Shown: positions 18,552 to 27,776 of the stretch, in pieces
How positions within the stretch are numbered: the stretch's first letter is position 1
How the letters are laid out: each line of letters opens with the position of its first letter
Assembly: GCA_011523615.1 (NCBI GenBank)
Contig: WTGJ01000020.1
Coordinates: 62,001 to 126,000 of the forward strand
Direction: 5' to 3'
From: Chloroflexota bacterium
GTDB lineage: Bacteria; Chloroflexota; Anaerolineae; Aggregatilineales; Phototrophicaceae
DNA: 64,000 nucleotides
Translations under genes and position numbers: made by a program
The notes under the pieces: model-generated
The model's database searches: none
What the model saw: only the letters and a program-made list of their open reading frames with translations
What the model was told of the DNA's origin: nothing

Positions 18552-19559
18552 ATGAGGCGGCGGGTTCTCGTCACTGGTGCGACTGGCTTCCTCGGTTCTC
18601 ATCTCGCTGGCGCCCTCGCCCGTGCCGGCCACCAGGTGCGCATCCTGCGCCGACAAAACTCGCGGCTCCTGGCCCTCCGCGAACAAATGGCCGACCACTC
18701 TTACGAAACCGTCATCGGTGATCTGCTCGATCGCGATTCCCTGGCCAAGGCCAGCACGAATATCGACTGGCTCTTCCATACCGCTGCGGTCGCCGATTAC
18801 CTGTTCACCGATGAGGAGTGGCTCTTGCGGGTCAACATCGAGGGCACCCGGAACGTCCTGGAAGCCGCCTGGGCGGCCGGCGTCCAACGCGTCATCTTCA
18901 CCAGCAGCGCTTCCGCCATCGGCCCCGATCCCAACGGTCTTGCGGTGGATGAAACCGCCCCGTTTCGAGGGGACCGCAAGAGTTTTCCTTACGCCTGGAG
19001 TAAGTTCCAAGCGGAACAGGTCTGCGCCGAATTCATGGCAAAAGGCCTGGATGTGGTCATCCTCAACCCGGCCATCATCATCGGCCCGGGCGACCTCAAC
19101 TTGATCGCCGGCAATGTGATGCGCTTGATCCAACGCTTCAAAGCGTTCACCCCCACACCGGGCGGCGGCGCCACGCTCATCGATGTCCGCGACGTCGCTC
19201 AGCTGCACCTGATCGCCGCGGAAAACGCAAGCCGCGGTGAGCGTTACCTATTGGGAACGGAATCGCTGAGTGCCGCCAAGTCGTTCGCGCTCGTCGCCCG
19301 GGTGATGTGTCTTCCCGAACCCCGCTGGATCATACCGGCCGGTTGGTTGAATGCGCTGATCCGGCTGGTGGAAATCCTGCAGTGGTTGGGTGTACCCATC
19401 CGCGTCAACATCGGTAACCTGAGACAGTACAGCAAAACATTCTTTTATGATTGCCGCAAAGCGCATCAAGCGTTCGGCTTGCCAAAAATCTGCATCCGGC
19501 AAAGCCTGGCCGATAGCTACGCCTGGTACCAGCGCAATGGGTACACGGCGGAATGGTGA
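18552..19559 (+). CDS. NAD-dependent epimerase/dehydratase (dihydroflavonol reductase / HpnA-like)
   Basis: A 335-residue extended short-chain dehydrogenase. The N-terminal dinucleotide motif is VTGATGFLGSHLAGAL and the catalytic motif YAWSK (YxxxK) is near residue 145. Length and C-terminal region (QSLADSYAWYQRNG) resemble the dihydroflavonol-4-reductase-like/HpnA group, often involved in sugar or lipid modification. Its TGA lies within the first codons of acpS, so both are translated from one message. The link with AcpS is suggestive of lipid biosynthesis but not proof of it. The substrate is unknown. Confidence 0.87.
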   Translation: MRRRVLVTGATGFLGSHLAGALARAGHQVRILRRQNSRLLALREQMADHSYETVIGDLLDRDSLAKASTNIDWLFHTAAVADYLFTDEEWLLRVNIEGTRNVLEAAWAAGVQRVIFTSSASAIGPDPNGLAVDETAPFRGDRKSFPYAWSKFQAEQVCAEFMAKGLDVVILNPAIIIGPGDLNLIAGNVMRLIQRFKAFTPTPGGGATLIDVRDVAQLHLIAAENASRGERYLLGTESLSAAKSFALVARVMCLPEPRWIIPAGWLNALIRLVEILQWLGVPIRVNIGNLRQYSKTFFYDCRKAHQAFGLPKICIRQSLADSYAWYQRNGYTAEW

Positions 19560-19957
19560 TGCTGCGCTGCGGCGTCGATCTGATCACGGTCGAACGGGTC
19601 GCGGATGGCTTGGATCGCTTCGGTGAACGCTTCCTGCAGCGCATCTTCACTGCGGGAGAACGGCAGGATTGCGAGGATTCCATCATGCGCTTGGCGGCGC
19701 GTCTGGCGGGCAAAGAAGCCGTCGCCAAAGCGCTCGGTACGGGGATCGGCGAAGTTTCCTGGGTCGAAATTGAGATCCGCAGTCAAGCGAAGACGCATCG
19801 GCCGCAGCTCCTTCTGCATGGCGCTGCCGCAGAAATAGCCGCAGAGCTCGGCCTCACTCATTGGGATATCAGCCTTTCCCATACCCGTGAACACGCGATC
19901 GCTTTTGTGGTCGCCAGTGGCAACAACGAATCCCACCCTCAACCAGAGGCTGATTGA
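19553..19957 (+). CDS. acpS: Holo-[acyl-carrier-protein] synthase
   Basis: A 134-residue protein that transfers the phosphopantetheine arm of CoA to apo-ACP. The family motifs are present: GVDLITVERV near the N-terminus with the Mg2+-binding Asp, FTAGE around residue 35, and RLAARLAGKEAVAKAL with the second acidic metal ligand. The C-terminal SLSHTREHAIAFVV closes the fold. Two ATGs (19553 and 19559) are possible; both overlap the end of the upstream reductase gene. It is convergent with the GT-C gene. Confidence 0.93.
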   Translation: MVMLRCGVDLITVERVADGLDRFGERFLQRIFTAGERQDCEDSIMRLAARLAGKEAVAKALGTGIGEVSWVEIEIRSQAKTHRPQLLLHGAAAEIAAELGLTHWDISLSHTREHAIAFVVASGNNESHPQPEAD

Positions 19958-19995
19958 AGAAGATCCGCGTTCCGGCGCACGCTCGCTGGCTTGAG

Positions 19996-21471
19996 TCAGG
20001 GCAGGGATGCGCGCTGGTACACCTTCAAGCTCGGCGTCTGGAAAACGAGCCGCCAATCCGCTTCGATCCGCGCAATATGGCCGACCAGATCCGGCATCCT
20101 CACCAAGGCCCAGCGAAACAGCTGGTCATCCAGCACGGCAAATTGCGCAGCGGCAAAGCGTGCATCGAAGGCAAATCGTTCTGCCGGCAAATCACGCGGG
20201 AGATGTACGCTTGGTTTGCCCTCCGCCGCCAAGGCCATTTGAAAATCCGCCGCCTTGCCGGGGAGCATCCAGGCCAGCGCCGGGCTCGCCAACACGAGCT
20301 CCTCGGGCTTTCGACGGTCCTGCAAAAATTGAACCATCGCGCTGGCTTCTGCCGGGGAAACGCTCACTCGAGCGTAGGAATCGTCAGGGCCAGAAAACAG
20401 CCAAAGGCCGGCAACGAATGCCATCAGCAACGCCTTCAACCAGCTCCCGGTCAGCTGCTTGCGGCCCGTGTGCATCGCCACCCGCACGAGCAGAGCGGCG
20501 GCCAACAAAGCGAACCAGGGCAGCCAGGGGATGAGATGATACGCAGCCAATCCCATGATGGGGACCGTACTGGCGACCCAGAGCAACGGGATCACCACGA
20601 AGCCGAAACATTCCGCTCGCAATTGCCGCGGCAACACCCATACGCCCAGCAAGCACAATGGGAACCAGGGTGCAGCCAGAATCAAGTTATGCAAATTGGT
20701 ACGCAAGATCAGCCAGGGCACGGTGATCGCGTTCGCCGAAATGCGTGCCCCAAGTGCCTGAAGATCCATTTGCGTCGCTTCGGCAGAAATACCCAACTGC
20801 AGCAAAACGAAGCTGAGGGTGGGGGATAGCGCGATGAGCCATAACTTGGCTCCCTTACGCAGACGTACCCGGCTGAATGCAACCAAAAAACCTGGCAGCA
20901 GGGTCCAGATGACCAGATCCGTCAGCAATGCCCCACCGAAGGAGAACGCCGCCAGGTAGCGCCAGCGATCCTCGTTGCGCCGGTTCTTCTGCGCATGGCA
21001 CCAAAACAGCCAACTCAGTAAAACGAGCGTCGTGGCGCAATGGTAACTGAAGGCAAGCGGATTCAAGAGCCGCGCCAGGGGAAAGAGCGCCCAGAGCAGG
21101 GCTGCCGTTCCCGCCAGGAAGACATTCGCGCTGCGCCGTCTGATGATTTGATAGAGCAGGCAGAGGTTCAACCCATGCAGCAGGAATACCAGGCTTCGGG
21201 CCAGGAACAGCGCATCCAGATTCGCGCCAGCGGTGCCGCTGATTCGCCACCAGATCGCCAACGTCAGGGAAAAGACCGGCCCCTTGGCGAACAACAGCGT
21301 CGAGTCTTTCACTGCAAGATAGCGCATCTCACCGGCCATCAGCGATCGAGCGATGGCAAACTGGGTACCTTCATCCGCATAGATTCCCACCGCCAGCCGC
21401 CGATCCAAACCGGAATTGGCCGCGATGAGCAAAAGCAAGCAGACCGCAAGGAGGGGGGCAGCTCGCTTCAT
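19996..21471 (-). CDS. GT-C fold membrane glycosyltransferase (GT39/ArnT-like)
   Basis: A 491-residue protein with a signal-anchor N-terminus and about ten further membrane segments. The first extracytoplasmic loop holds YADEGTQFAIARSL, the acidic motif expected for the catalytic Asp of dolichyl/undecaprenyl-phosphate-dependent transferases such as PMT and ArnT. A soluble C-terminal domain of about 130 residues follows the last helix. It lies 21 bases downstream of the fbp gene and is probably co-transcribed with it. The acceptor (protein, lipid A-like molecule or polysaccharide) cannot be told. Confidence 0.85.
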   Translation of the reverse strand: MKRAAPLLAVCLLLLIAANSGLDRRLAVGIYADEGTQFAIARSLMAGEMRYLAVKDSTLLFAKGPVFSLTLAIWWRISGTAGANLDALFLARSLVFLLHGLNLCLLYQIIRRRSANVFLAGTAALLWALFPLARLLNPLAFSYHCATTLVLLSWLFWCHAQKNRRNEDRWRYLAAFSFGGALLTDLVIWTLLPGFLVAFSRVRLRKGAKLWLIALSPTLSFVLLQLGISAEATQMDLQALGARISANAITVPWLILRTNLHNLILAAPWFPLCLLGVWVLPRQLRAECFGFVVIPLLWVASTVPIMGLAAYHLIPWLPWFALLAAALLVRVAMHTGRKQLTGSWLKALLMAFVAGLWLFSGPDDSYARVSVSPAEASAMVQFLQDRRKPEELVLASPALAWMLPGKAADFQMALAAEGKPSVHLPRDLPAERFAFDARFAAAQFAVLDDQLFRWALVRMPDLVGHIARIEADWRLVFQTPSLKVYQRASLP

Positions 21472-21492
21472 GCGCAGCCCGGAAGCTGGGAT

Positions 21493-22572
21493 TTAAGAGG
21501 CGACAACAACCTCGGGGCGGTAGTGTCGATCGCGATAATTGCGGTATTCCGCAATCCATTCTCCGTCGTATGCGCGGATCATCGCTTCCGCTTTTTGCAC
21601 CAGCTCGGGGTTGCCGACGAAGAAAGGATTCCGTTGGTGCAAGTCATGCGGCTGCAAATCCAGGATATCGCCGATGCCATCGGAAGCATAGCCCCCGGCT
21701 TGTTCGGCCAAAAAGGCCATCGCCTGGCACTCATACAGCAGGCGCAGTTTCCCATTCGGTGTTTTGCGGTCCCCCGGGTAGAGAAAGACACCGCCGCGCA
21801 AAAGGTTGCGATGGAAATCCGCGACCAAAGAGCCGATGTAACGGTGACTCAACGCCGGCCGTCCTGCTTCATCGATGCCTTGCAACCAGCGTACATAGCG
21901 CCGAATCCCTTCCATCCAGTGCAATTCATTGCCGTGGTTGCAACTGTAATAGGTTGCCCGACGGGGCATCTGGATGATTTCATGGCTGAGGAGGAATTCT
22001 CCCACGCTGGGGTCCAAGGTAAAGCCATGCACCCCACGGCCGCTGGAATAGACCATCATCGTGCTGGAACCGTAAATCACGTAACCCGCTGCTGCGAGGT
22101 GTCGACCGGGTTGCAGCATATCCTCCAGCGTGCCCCGTTCACCGCTGGATATCTTGCGGTGAATGGCGAAGATCGTGCCGACCGACACGTTGACATCGAT
22201 GTTGGATGAACCATCCAATGGGTCATACAGCAACACATACTTGCCGGTGTCAAAATGCGGCGGAATCGCGATGATTTCTTCATGCTCTTCCGAAGCCATC
22301 GCCGCCAATCGGCCCGTGTGGTCATTCATCTTGAAGATGCATTCATCGGCGTATAGATCCAGCTTTTGCTGCCGCTCACCGTAGACATTTTCCGCTTGCG
22401 CTTCGCCGAGGATGTTGGCGATGCCTGCGCGTGTGGTTTCGCGCGCAATCAATTTCGCCGCGAGTGCGATGTCGTAGAGCATGTGCGTGAAAGTGCCAGA
22501 AGCATCCGGAAAATCTTCCTGGCATTCTCGTACATAGCGCTCGATGGTCATCAGCGTGGATTGATCGCTCAT
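21493..22572 (-). CDS. fbp: Class 1 fructose-1,6-bisphosphatase
   Basis: A 359-residue enzyme hydrolysing fructose 1,6-bisphosphate in gluconeogenesis or the Calvin cycle. The metal and phosphate motifs are intact: [29 protein letters not shown] near residue 115-135, and the C-terminal GGYASDG region with [12 protein letters not shown]. An AGGAGG-type site precedes the ATG, and a promoter with TACAAT is just upstream. The class I aldolase elsewhere in the window (44924) catalyses the adjacent step. Confidence 0.96.
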   Translation of the reverse strand: MSDQSTLMTIERYVRECQEDFPDASGTFTHMLYDIALAAKLIARETTRAGIANILGEAQAENVYGERQQKLDLYADECIFKMNDHTGRLAAMASEEHEEIIAIPPHFDTGKYVLLYDPLDGSSNIDVNVSVGTIFAIHRKISSGERGTLEDMLQPGRHLAAAGYVIYGSSTMMVYSSGRGVHGFTLDPSVGEFLLSHEIIQMPRRATYYSCNHGNELHWMEGIRRYVRWLQGIDEAGRPALSHRYIGSLVADFHRNLLRGGVFLYPGDRKTPNGKLRLLYECQAMAFLAEQAGGYASDGIGDILDLQPHDLHQRNPFFVGNPELVQKAEAMIRAYDGEWIAEYRNYRDRHYRPEVVVAS

Positions 22573-22596
22573 CGTAGCCTCCTCGGTCCTGGCTTC

Positions 22597-22624
22597 ATTG
22601 TATCGGGGGGTGGCGATCCAGCAA
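22597..22624 (-). promoter_or_regulatory. Promoter of fbp
   Basis: On the minus strand TTGCTG, 16 bases, then TACAAT, ending 24 bases before the fbp ATG. The expected transcription start gives a short leader that contains the GAGGAGG ribosome site. Confidence 0.55.
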
Positions 22625-22626
22625 TG

Positions 22627-23895
22627 CTAGGGACAGTCTTCCTCTGTGGAACGGCGGGAGCGCTCAAAGACACGCTCATATTCTGCGAGGAAGGCGGCAG
22701 CGAGGCCCTCATCTTGCAGGATCAACCAATTCTCATCATTTTGCGTCGATCCGCTCCGCGAATAATTCATCGAACCGGTCAGGACCCAACGCTCATCGAT
22801 GATGAAGACTTTATGATGCATGGTATAGGGGTTTCCATCCAGATAAACGGGAAGGCCTTTGCAAAACAAGGCCACGTATTCACTTCCCGTACCACGGGCC
22901 AGCCGGGAATCAAAAACGCCCTGGACATCCACGCCGTCATCCTGCTCTTGAATCAGCAGCGCCCCCAATTCATCCAGGGTGAATGAAAACACCAAAAAGC
23001 GGATGCTGATCTCTGCCCTACCCACCACAGCCAGCAGGGTTTCCAATGGTGAAAATTCCGGGATGAAATGCACCACGATTTCCCCGGATTCATGCTCGAT
23101 GTAGGCATGGTTGCTGGCGTCCGAACTGCGGCCGAATTGCCCCGCGAACATTTCCTCAAACTCGTCTCGATACGCCTGGATGATTTCTGCCTGCTGAAAA
23201 CGGAGGAAATGGTTGTTGTTCCGCTGCATGCCATTCTCGGTAAGGTTCATGGAACCCGTCCAGACTTCAGCGTCGTCGATGATGATGAATTTATGGTGCA
23301 TCAAGGCATTGCGATCGTCGAATTGAACGGGGATACCTGCATTCACCAAAGTGGCGATGGGCGCTCGATTCGTATGTTCAGCCACGATGCGCAACGCTAC
23401 CCCGCGTTCTTTCGCCCGCAGCAACGCCGCCACCAACGCCGGATGCTCCAGATCATATACCGCGATCCATAGGCTTCGTTCCGCTGCGTCCAAGCGCTCG
23501 ATCAACACGCGCGCCAGGCCGCCGAGTGGCGTCTCTCGCCCGTATTCGCGACCGGGCGCCGTAAAATACACCTCCCAGTGCGGTGATTTGGCGGCATATC
23601 CCCCTTCGCCCAGTTGCCAGCTCTCTACGTTGGCATGGATCTGCTTCACTTGTGTCTCGGAGATTTCTGGGCTTGCAACGGGGTAAAAATACAAAATCAG
23701 TACGACTAGCGTGGCAGCGAGGAGCAAGAGGGTTGCGGCGCGACTGATCCAGGAGCCGCGTTTGCGTTTTGCTGGAATCATTCCTGTGGCCTTGGGGGAT
23801 CCACCCGAAGAACCAGGGGCTTTGCGCGGATCCGCAGGATCAGCCGGCGCCCGTTGCGGCACAGCAGAGCGGCAGGTTGCCTGCTCATTGCTCAT
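22627..23895 (-). CDS. Phospholipase D-like protein with two HKD motifs, membrane anchored
   Basis: About 422 residues. A basic Pro/Ser-rich N-terminus and one TM helix (TLLLLAATLVVLILYFYPV near residues 52-72) are followed by two PLD repeats: HHKFIIIDDAEVWTGSMN and HHKVFIIDERWVLTGSMN, each with the H-K-D triad and GS-N. Duplicated HKD domains form one active site acting on phosphodiesters: phospholipids, cardiolipin synthesis, or DNA. The anchor puts the domain outside the membrane. The frame is open 126 bases upstream, but the ATG at 23895 overlaps the stop of the GT2 gene (ATGA) and was chosen. Substrate uncertain. Confidence 0.9.
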   Translation of the reverse strand: MSNEQATCRSAVPQRAPADPADPRKAPGSSGGSPKATGMIPAKRKRGSWISRAATLLLLAATLVVLILYFYPVASPEISETQVKQIHANVESWQLGEGGYAAKSPHWEVYFTAPGREYGRETPLGGLARVLIERLDAAERSLWIAVYDLEHPALVAALLRAKERGVALRIVAEHTNRAPIATLVNAGIPVQFDDRNALMHHKFIIIDDAEVWTGSMNLTENGMQRNNNHFLRFQQAEIIQAYRDEFEEMFAGQFGRSSDASNHAYIEHESGEIVVHFIPEFSPLETLLAVVGRAEISIRFLVFSFTLDELGALLIQEQDDGVDVQGVFDSRLARGTGSEYVALFCKGLPVYLDGNPYTMHHKVFIIDERWVLTGSMNYSRSGSTQNDENWLILQDEGLAAAFLAEYERVFERSRRSTEEDCP

Positions 23896-24920
23896 GGACG
23901 CCAGGGAGGTGGCCGGTGGCGCAATCGCCACCACCAGCCCAGCGGATAGCCCAGCATTTTTGCCAGATCGCCATAGGCACGCAGCGGCGCCACCCAAAAC
24001 CAGGCGAAGCAACGCTGCCACAGCTGCAAGCCGGGATTTCGCTTCGCCAATGCGGGCAATCGCCGATACAAAGGGCCGAGATAGAGCAAAGCGCCCAACA
24101 ACAGCAAGAGAAAAAACACTCCGTGCAAAAAAATCCCCAGGTAGATTAAGGCCGGTGTGAGCAATAAGTAGACGGAATAACGTACAGCATGCCTCATCGG
24201 CCAGAGGTTCGCTTTGCCATCGCCGCGAGCGTAGCGAAAGTACTGCCGACCGTATTCAGGCAGGTTCTTCCTCGGCCGATAACCCACGCTGGCTGTGGGC
24301 AAAAAGAGAAAGCGCGCCCCACGCGCACGCAAGCGCAGATCCAAAATCAGGTCTTCGCCATAGTCGAGCCATTCAGGATAGCCGCCCACCCTTTCCCAGG
24401 CAGATCGGCGCAGGGCGATGCTCCGGCTGCTCGGCAGAAAGCGTTGCCGGTTGATTTCATGGGATAAAGGCAACGTGACGGCACTCAAGGCCAATTCGAA
24501 GGAATTTTGCGGCAGCGCGTGAAAAAAACCACTGACCACATCCCATTCCCGATCCTTCCTAAGGGGCGCGGTGATGTTCTCGAGCCAATCCTCGGGCAAT
24601 ACCACGCCGGCATCGGTGATCGCCAGGATGCTCCCACGGGATCGGGCTACGGCGGCATTGCGTCCCTGGCTGATGTTCGCGCCGGTCAATTGCTCTACCA
24701 AGACGCGGAATCCAGCGCCTCGCCGGCTGCGTTCCGCGGCAAAAGCGAGCAAGGTTTCGTACGTGCCATCGTCGCTGCCTCCGTCGATGATGATCAACTC
24801 ATCCGGCAAGCGGCTCTGCTCGCGGATCGATGGCAACAATGTGGGCAGACTCGCCGCTTCGTTTTTCACGGTCAGCAGCAAACTGATCGTTTCGCGGATC
24901 TCCGGGCCAGCTGCAGGCAT
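23892..24920 (-). CDS. Family 2 glycosyltransferase
   Basis: A 342-residue GT-A fold transferase. N-terminal LLLTVKNEAASLPTLL and IIDGGSDDGT (nucleotide-sugar binding), the DxD-like region ITDAGVVLPEDW, and a GEDLILDLRLRARG block are followed by two C-terminal TM segments that anchor it to the membrane. Its start lies immediately beside a long perfect inverted repeat, with a TATGAT -10-like element placed so that the transcript may begin at the ATG. The gene is followed directly by the PLD-like gene. The product is probably a cell-surface glycan or glycolipid. Confidence 0.9.
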   Translation of the reverse strand: MPAAGPEIRETISLLLTVKNEAASLPTLLPSIREQSRLPDELIIIDGGSDDGTYETLLAFAAERSRRGAGFRVLVEQLTGANISQGRNAAVARSRGSILAITDAGVVLPEDWLENITAPLRKDREWDVVSGFFHALPQNSFELALSAVTLPLSHEINRQRFLPSSRSIALRRSAWERVGGYPEWLDYGEDLILDLRLRARGARFLFLPTASVGYRPRKNLPEYGRQYFRYARGDGKANLWPMRHAVRYSVYLLLTPALIYLGIFLHGVFFLLLLLGALLYLGPLYRRLPALAKRNPGLQLWQRCFAWFWVAPLRAYGDLAKMLGYPLGWWWRLRHRPPPWRP

Positions 24921-24960
24921 GATGCCATCATAGCGCGGTTCGCGTTACAATGATGGCATC
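24921..24960. promoter_or_regulatory. 11-bp perfect inverted repeat in a divergent promoter
   Basis: GATGCCATCAT (24921-24931) and its exact reverse complement ATGATGGCATC (24950-24960) are separated by 18 bases. The left arm touches the GT2 start codon. A minus-strand TATGAT (24932-24927) and a plus-strand TACAAT (24946-24951) overlap the arms, so a bound dimeric regulator would block both directions. Confidence 0.5.
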
Positions 24961-24992
24961 GTCATGGGCAGCCGTTCTTTCCAGGAGCGTGG

Positions 24993-25937
24993 ATGTACGG
25001 GCGCATTCCCAGTTTGTATGAAGCCAATTTCTGGGTCAGTTACTACCTGCCTGCTTTGGGCTTCACCCTCCTCGCCTATCGACTGTTGGCCCGCTTCCAG
25101 CATCTCCCCAGCTGGCTTCCCGACTGGTTCCATTCTTTAACGGTGCGTGGAGATCTCTGGGGCTTGGAAATCGCCGCGGCCATCGCGCTGGCGATCGCCA
25201 TCCTGTTGACGAAAGTGCATCGCAGCGTGCTGGCCTTCCTCAAAGGAGAAGGACGCTTCAACCCCTGGCGATTGGTCGGACGGATCGAGCACATCAACCA
25301 TCAGCAACTGTTGCATGAAGTGGATCTGCTCGAAGAGCGGATGGCCGCTTACCAGGCGCAAGGAGAAACGCCACCACTGGATTTCCTCAAGCAACGCATG
25401 AGGACCTTGTTGTTCGCCGAGCAGCGCTATCCCGAACGCCACCTGCGTTTGCAACCCACCGCTTTCGGCAACGTACTGCGTGCCTTCGAGGCTTACCCAC
25501 GAATCGTCTACAACATGGATGGCCTGAGCATTTGGTCGCGCTTGCTGGCCGTATTGCCGAACGACGTCATCGATCGCTTGGATCGCGCCAAATCACAAGT
25601 TGATTTTTGGCTGAACGTGTGGATTCTTTCGCTGGTCATTTTGCTCAGTTATGCCGCCAATACCCTGTTGTCGTTGCGCATTCACTGGGAATGGCTGCCG
25701 GTGCTGCTCATCGGCCTGGCCCTGCACAGTTCCTGGCAGGCGCGGATGGCGGCGGTGGATTGGGGCCACCACGTCAAAGCAGCTTTCGATGTGTACCGCC
25801 ACGAGTTGCGTCGACTGAGCGGATATGGCGCCCCGCGGGATCCAGCTGCCGAACGGGAATTCTGGGGCCAATACAGTGAAGCAGTCATGTTCCGCCACCC
25901 GTCAATGCCGGCAGAAGACCCAGCGCCGGAAGAATGA
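24993..25937 (+). CDS. Membrane protein of unknown function
   Basis: A 314-residue protein with an AGGAGCG site before its ATG. Hydrophobic segments lie near residues 15-30 (YYLPALGFTLLAYRLL), 55-70, 205-225 and 230-245. A soluble stretch of about 120 residues sits between the second and third. No enzymatic motif is visible and I do not recognise the family. It is divergent from the GT2/PLD operon and convergent with the helicase-associated gene, so it appears to be a single-gene transcript under the palindrome described above. Confidence 0.75.
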   Translation: MYGRIPSLYEANFWVSYYLPALGFTLLAYRLLARFQHLPSWLPDWFHSLTVRGDLWGLEIAAAIALAIAILLTKVHRSVLAFLKGEGRFNPWRLVGRIEHINHQQLLHEVDLLEERMAAYQAQGETPPLDFLKQRMRTLLFAEQRYPERHLRLQPTAFGNVLRAFEAYPRIVYNMDGLSIWSRLLAVLPNDVIDRLDRAKSQVDFWLNVWILSLVILLSYAANTLLSLRIHWEWLPVLLIGLALHSSWQARMAAVDWGHHVKAAFDVYRHELRRLSGYGAPRDPAAEREFWGQYSEAVMFRHPSMPAEDPAPEE

Positions 25938-25947
25938 AACCCTGCTT

Positions 25948-27645
25948 TCATTGAGATTCGGAAGAAATGTGAATCCCTTGATCTTGCAATGCCTGCCGCA
26001 ATCCCGACTCCTTGCGCGGCAACACGATGGCCGCCCTGGGACCGAGCCTTTCTTCCAAAAAGCAACGCAGGGTCGGCGTCTCATAGATGAATTCCATGGT
26101 TTCGGTCGTGCTCGTGCGGATGATGTTCTTTCTTTCCAGCGCCAACTCCGGTGCGCTCTCCACTCGTTCTGTGCTGAACATCGGCATCCACACCGCTGGC
26201 AAGGCTTCACTCTGGAGCGCTCTCAATAAATAGGTACGGATTTGGTCCAAAGTGATGTCTTTTTCCTGGGCGGCAGCCAGGCTCTCTGCCGTGATGCGGT
26301 AGGAATAGGGATCATCCGCCACACCCCATTCGCAAAAGCGAGCCAATTGGAAGCGAACCAGCTGATTCATCCGCCGCGGGATCAGGATGGAGCCATCAGC
26401 ATCCACTTCGATGACGGCTTCCGGCAGGGGGCGATCCGGCCAACGATCCATGCCCAGGAAAGCCCGCCCATAAGCGGTGAAGCGCGCCGCTTGTTCCGCC
26501 GTATCCAATAATCCCAACCAGTGCATGGGGCCGGTCAGGATGAACTCCAGGACGCGACCTTCAATCTCATCCCAATGTTCATAGCCACTGAGATAAGCCC
26601 CCTGTTCGTTTTGGATGTACCAGCGGTCATAATTCGAGCGCTGAAAATCAGGGCTGACTTGTTTCACCAGCTCGATGAAATCTTCCACCAACCACCAATC
26701 ACTTTTGGGCGCTTGCTTTTCCAGCAATGCCAGCACGGCGTTTCGGGCTGCCGCGGGATCGTAGCTGGGCATATCCCCGGCACGAGGATCGACTTTCAAT
26801 TCTGGGATTTGCCACAGCTCACGATACAGCGTCGATTCCCGCCAGATCTGCGCCAATCGCTTCACTTGTTGGTGGCGATTGCTCTGCAACCAGGGGCGGG
26901 CGTGGGCACTCTCTACGACCCAACTGCCTTCTTCTTCCTGCAAGAGTTGCCCACTTTGCGCCACTTGCAATAGAAAATCCAGCCGGCGCTCTTCTTGCTG
27001 CTGCAGATAGGTGCTCATGCGTTTTCGTTCACCCGCAGAGATGGCATGGTTATTCATCAGTTGCGGTTCGCGTTGCAGGAAAGCCAGCAAGGTGGTCATA
27101 TCGTCCACGATGGTCGTATCGGCCGGGATGCGGTATTCCACCTCGGTGATGGCTTCCAGATTCAAGGCAGTCTCATCCTGCCGATCTCGCTCACGGAGCT
27201 GATAACTGGTCCGGTGGGTGGGGAGTACCGCGCCCAGATCCTGTGGCACATAAATGATTGGGCGCGTCCCGCGCTCATCCCGTTCGTATGCATCGCCGAT
27301 CAGCCCGCGATAATAGAGGGCTTGCGCCGGTTGATCGCTGTTTTGCGGTTTCTCTCGTTGAATCTGGCCAAAACCGAGGCGGTTGATTTCCCCATAGAAA
27401 CGGCCGAACATTTCCTTGCTCATTTCGCCTTTATCGGTGGTGATGAGTGTGATCAAGATCATGCGTTGGTCTTCGGTCAATCCGCCCCAGCATTGCTGAG
27501 CACGGCCCTCCTCCAGCAAGGCGGCGTTCAAGGTCTGGCGCAGCTCATCATCCTGCAAGCCACGCACATCCACATTCCAACTGTCGGCAATGGCCAATAA
27601 GCGGCCGCGGTCACAATCCCGCAAGAGTTGAATCAAATTTCGCAT
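25948..27645 (-). CDS. Helicase-associated (XPB/Ssl2 N-terminal-like) domain protein without helicase motor
   Basis: About 565 residues. The region EVDADGSILIPRRMNQLVRFQLARF, followed by SYRITAESL and a run of helices, matches the pattern of the XPB/Ssl2 N-terminal 'helicase-associated' domain (Helicase_C_3 family). No Walker A/B or DExH motif is present anywhere. The frame continues upstream, but the ATG at 27645 has GGAGGT eight bases away and starts the conserved part (MRNLIQLLRDCDRGRL). Stand-alone proteins of this type occur in Actinobacteria and Chloroflexota beside or apart from XPB-like helicases. The role is presumably in DNA repair or transcription but is unproven. Confidence 0.75.
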   Translation of the reverse strand: MRNLIQLLRDCDRGRLLAIADSWNVDVRGLQDDELRQTLNAALLEEGRAQQCWGGLTEDQRMILITLITTDKGEMSKEMFGRFYGEINRLGFGQIQREKPQNSDQPAQALYYRGLIGDAYERDERGTRPIIYVPQDLGAVLPTHRTSYQLRERDRQDETALNLEAITEVEYRIPADTTIVDDMTTLLAFLQREPQLMNNHAISAGERKRMSTYLQQQEERRLDFLLQVAQSGQLLQEEEGSWVVESAHARPWLQSNRHQQVKRLAQIWRESTLYRELWQIPELKVDPRAGDMPSYDPAAARNAVLALLEKQAPKSDWWLVEDFIELVKQVSPDFQRSNYDRWYIQNEQGAYLSGYEHWDEIEGRVLEFILTGPMHWLGLLDTAEQAARFTAYGRAFLGMDRWPDRPLPEAVIEVDADGSILIPRRMNQLVRFQLARFCEWGVADDPYSYRITAESLAAAQEKDITLDQIRTYLLRALQSEALPAVWMPMFSTERVESAPELALERKNIIRTSTTETMEFIYETPTLRCFLEERLGPRAAIVLPRKESGLRQALQDQGIHISSESQ

Positions 27646-27732
27646 GCGCCATGACCTCCGCGCAATTCCATTGTAGCACTTCACCCTGAATTGGCACGGC
27701 TGGCGTCTTCTACGCGGTGGGCTGCATGCATG

Positions 27733-27765
27733 AGGCAGGTAAGGATTCACGCTAGATACCTGCCT
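27733..27765. promoter_or_regulatory. 9-bp inverted repeat ahead of the MBL hydrolase gene
   Basis: AGGCAGGTA (27733-27741) and TACCTGCCT (27757-27765) are perfect complements separated by 15 bases and end 11 bases before the ATG. This could be an operator or a leader hairpin controlling the hydrolase gene. Confidence 0.4.
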
Positions 27766-27776
27766 GCCTCTCTGCG

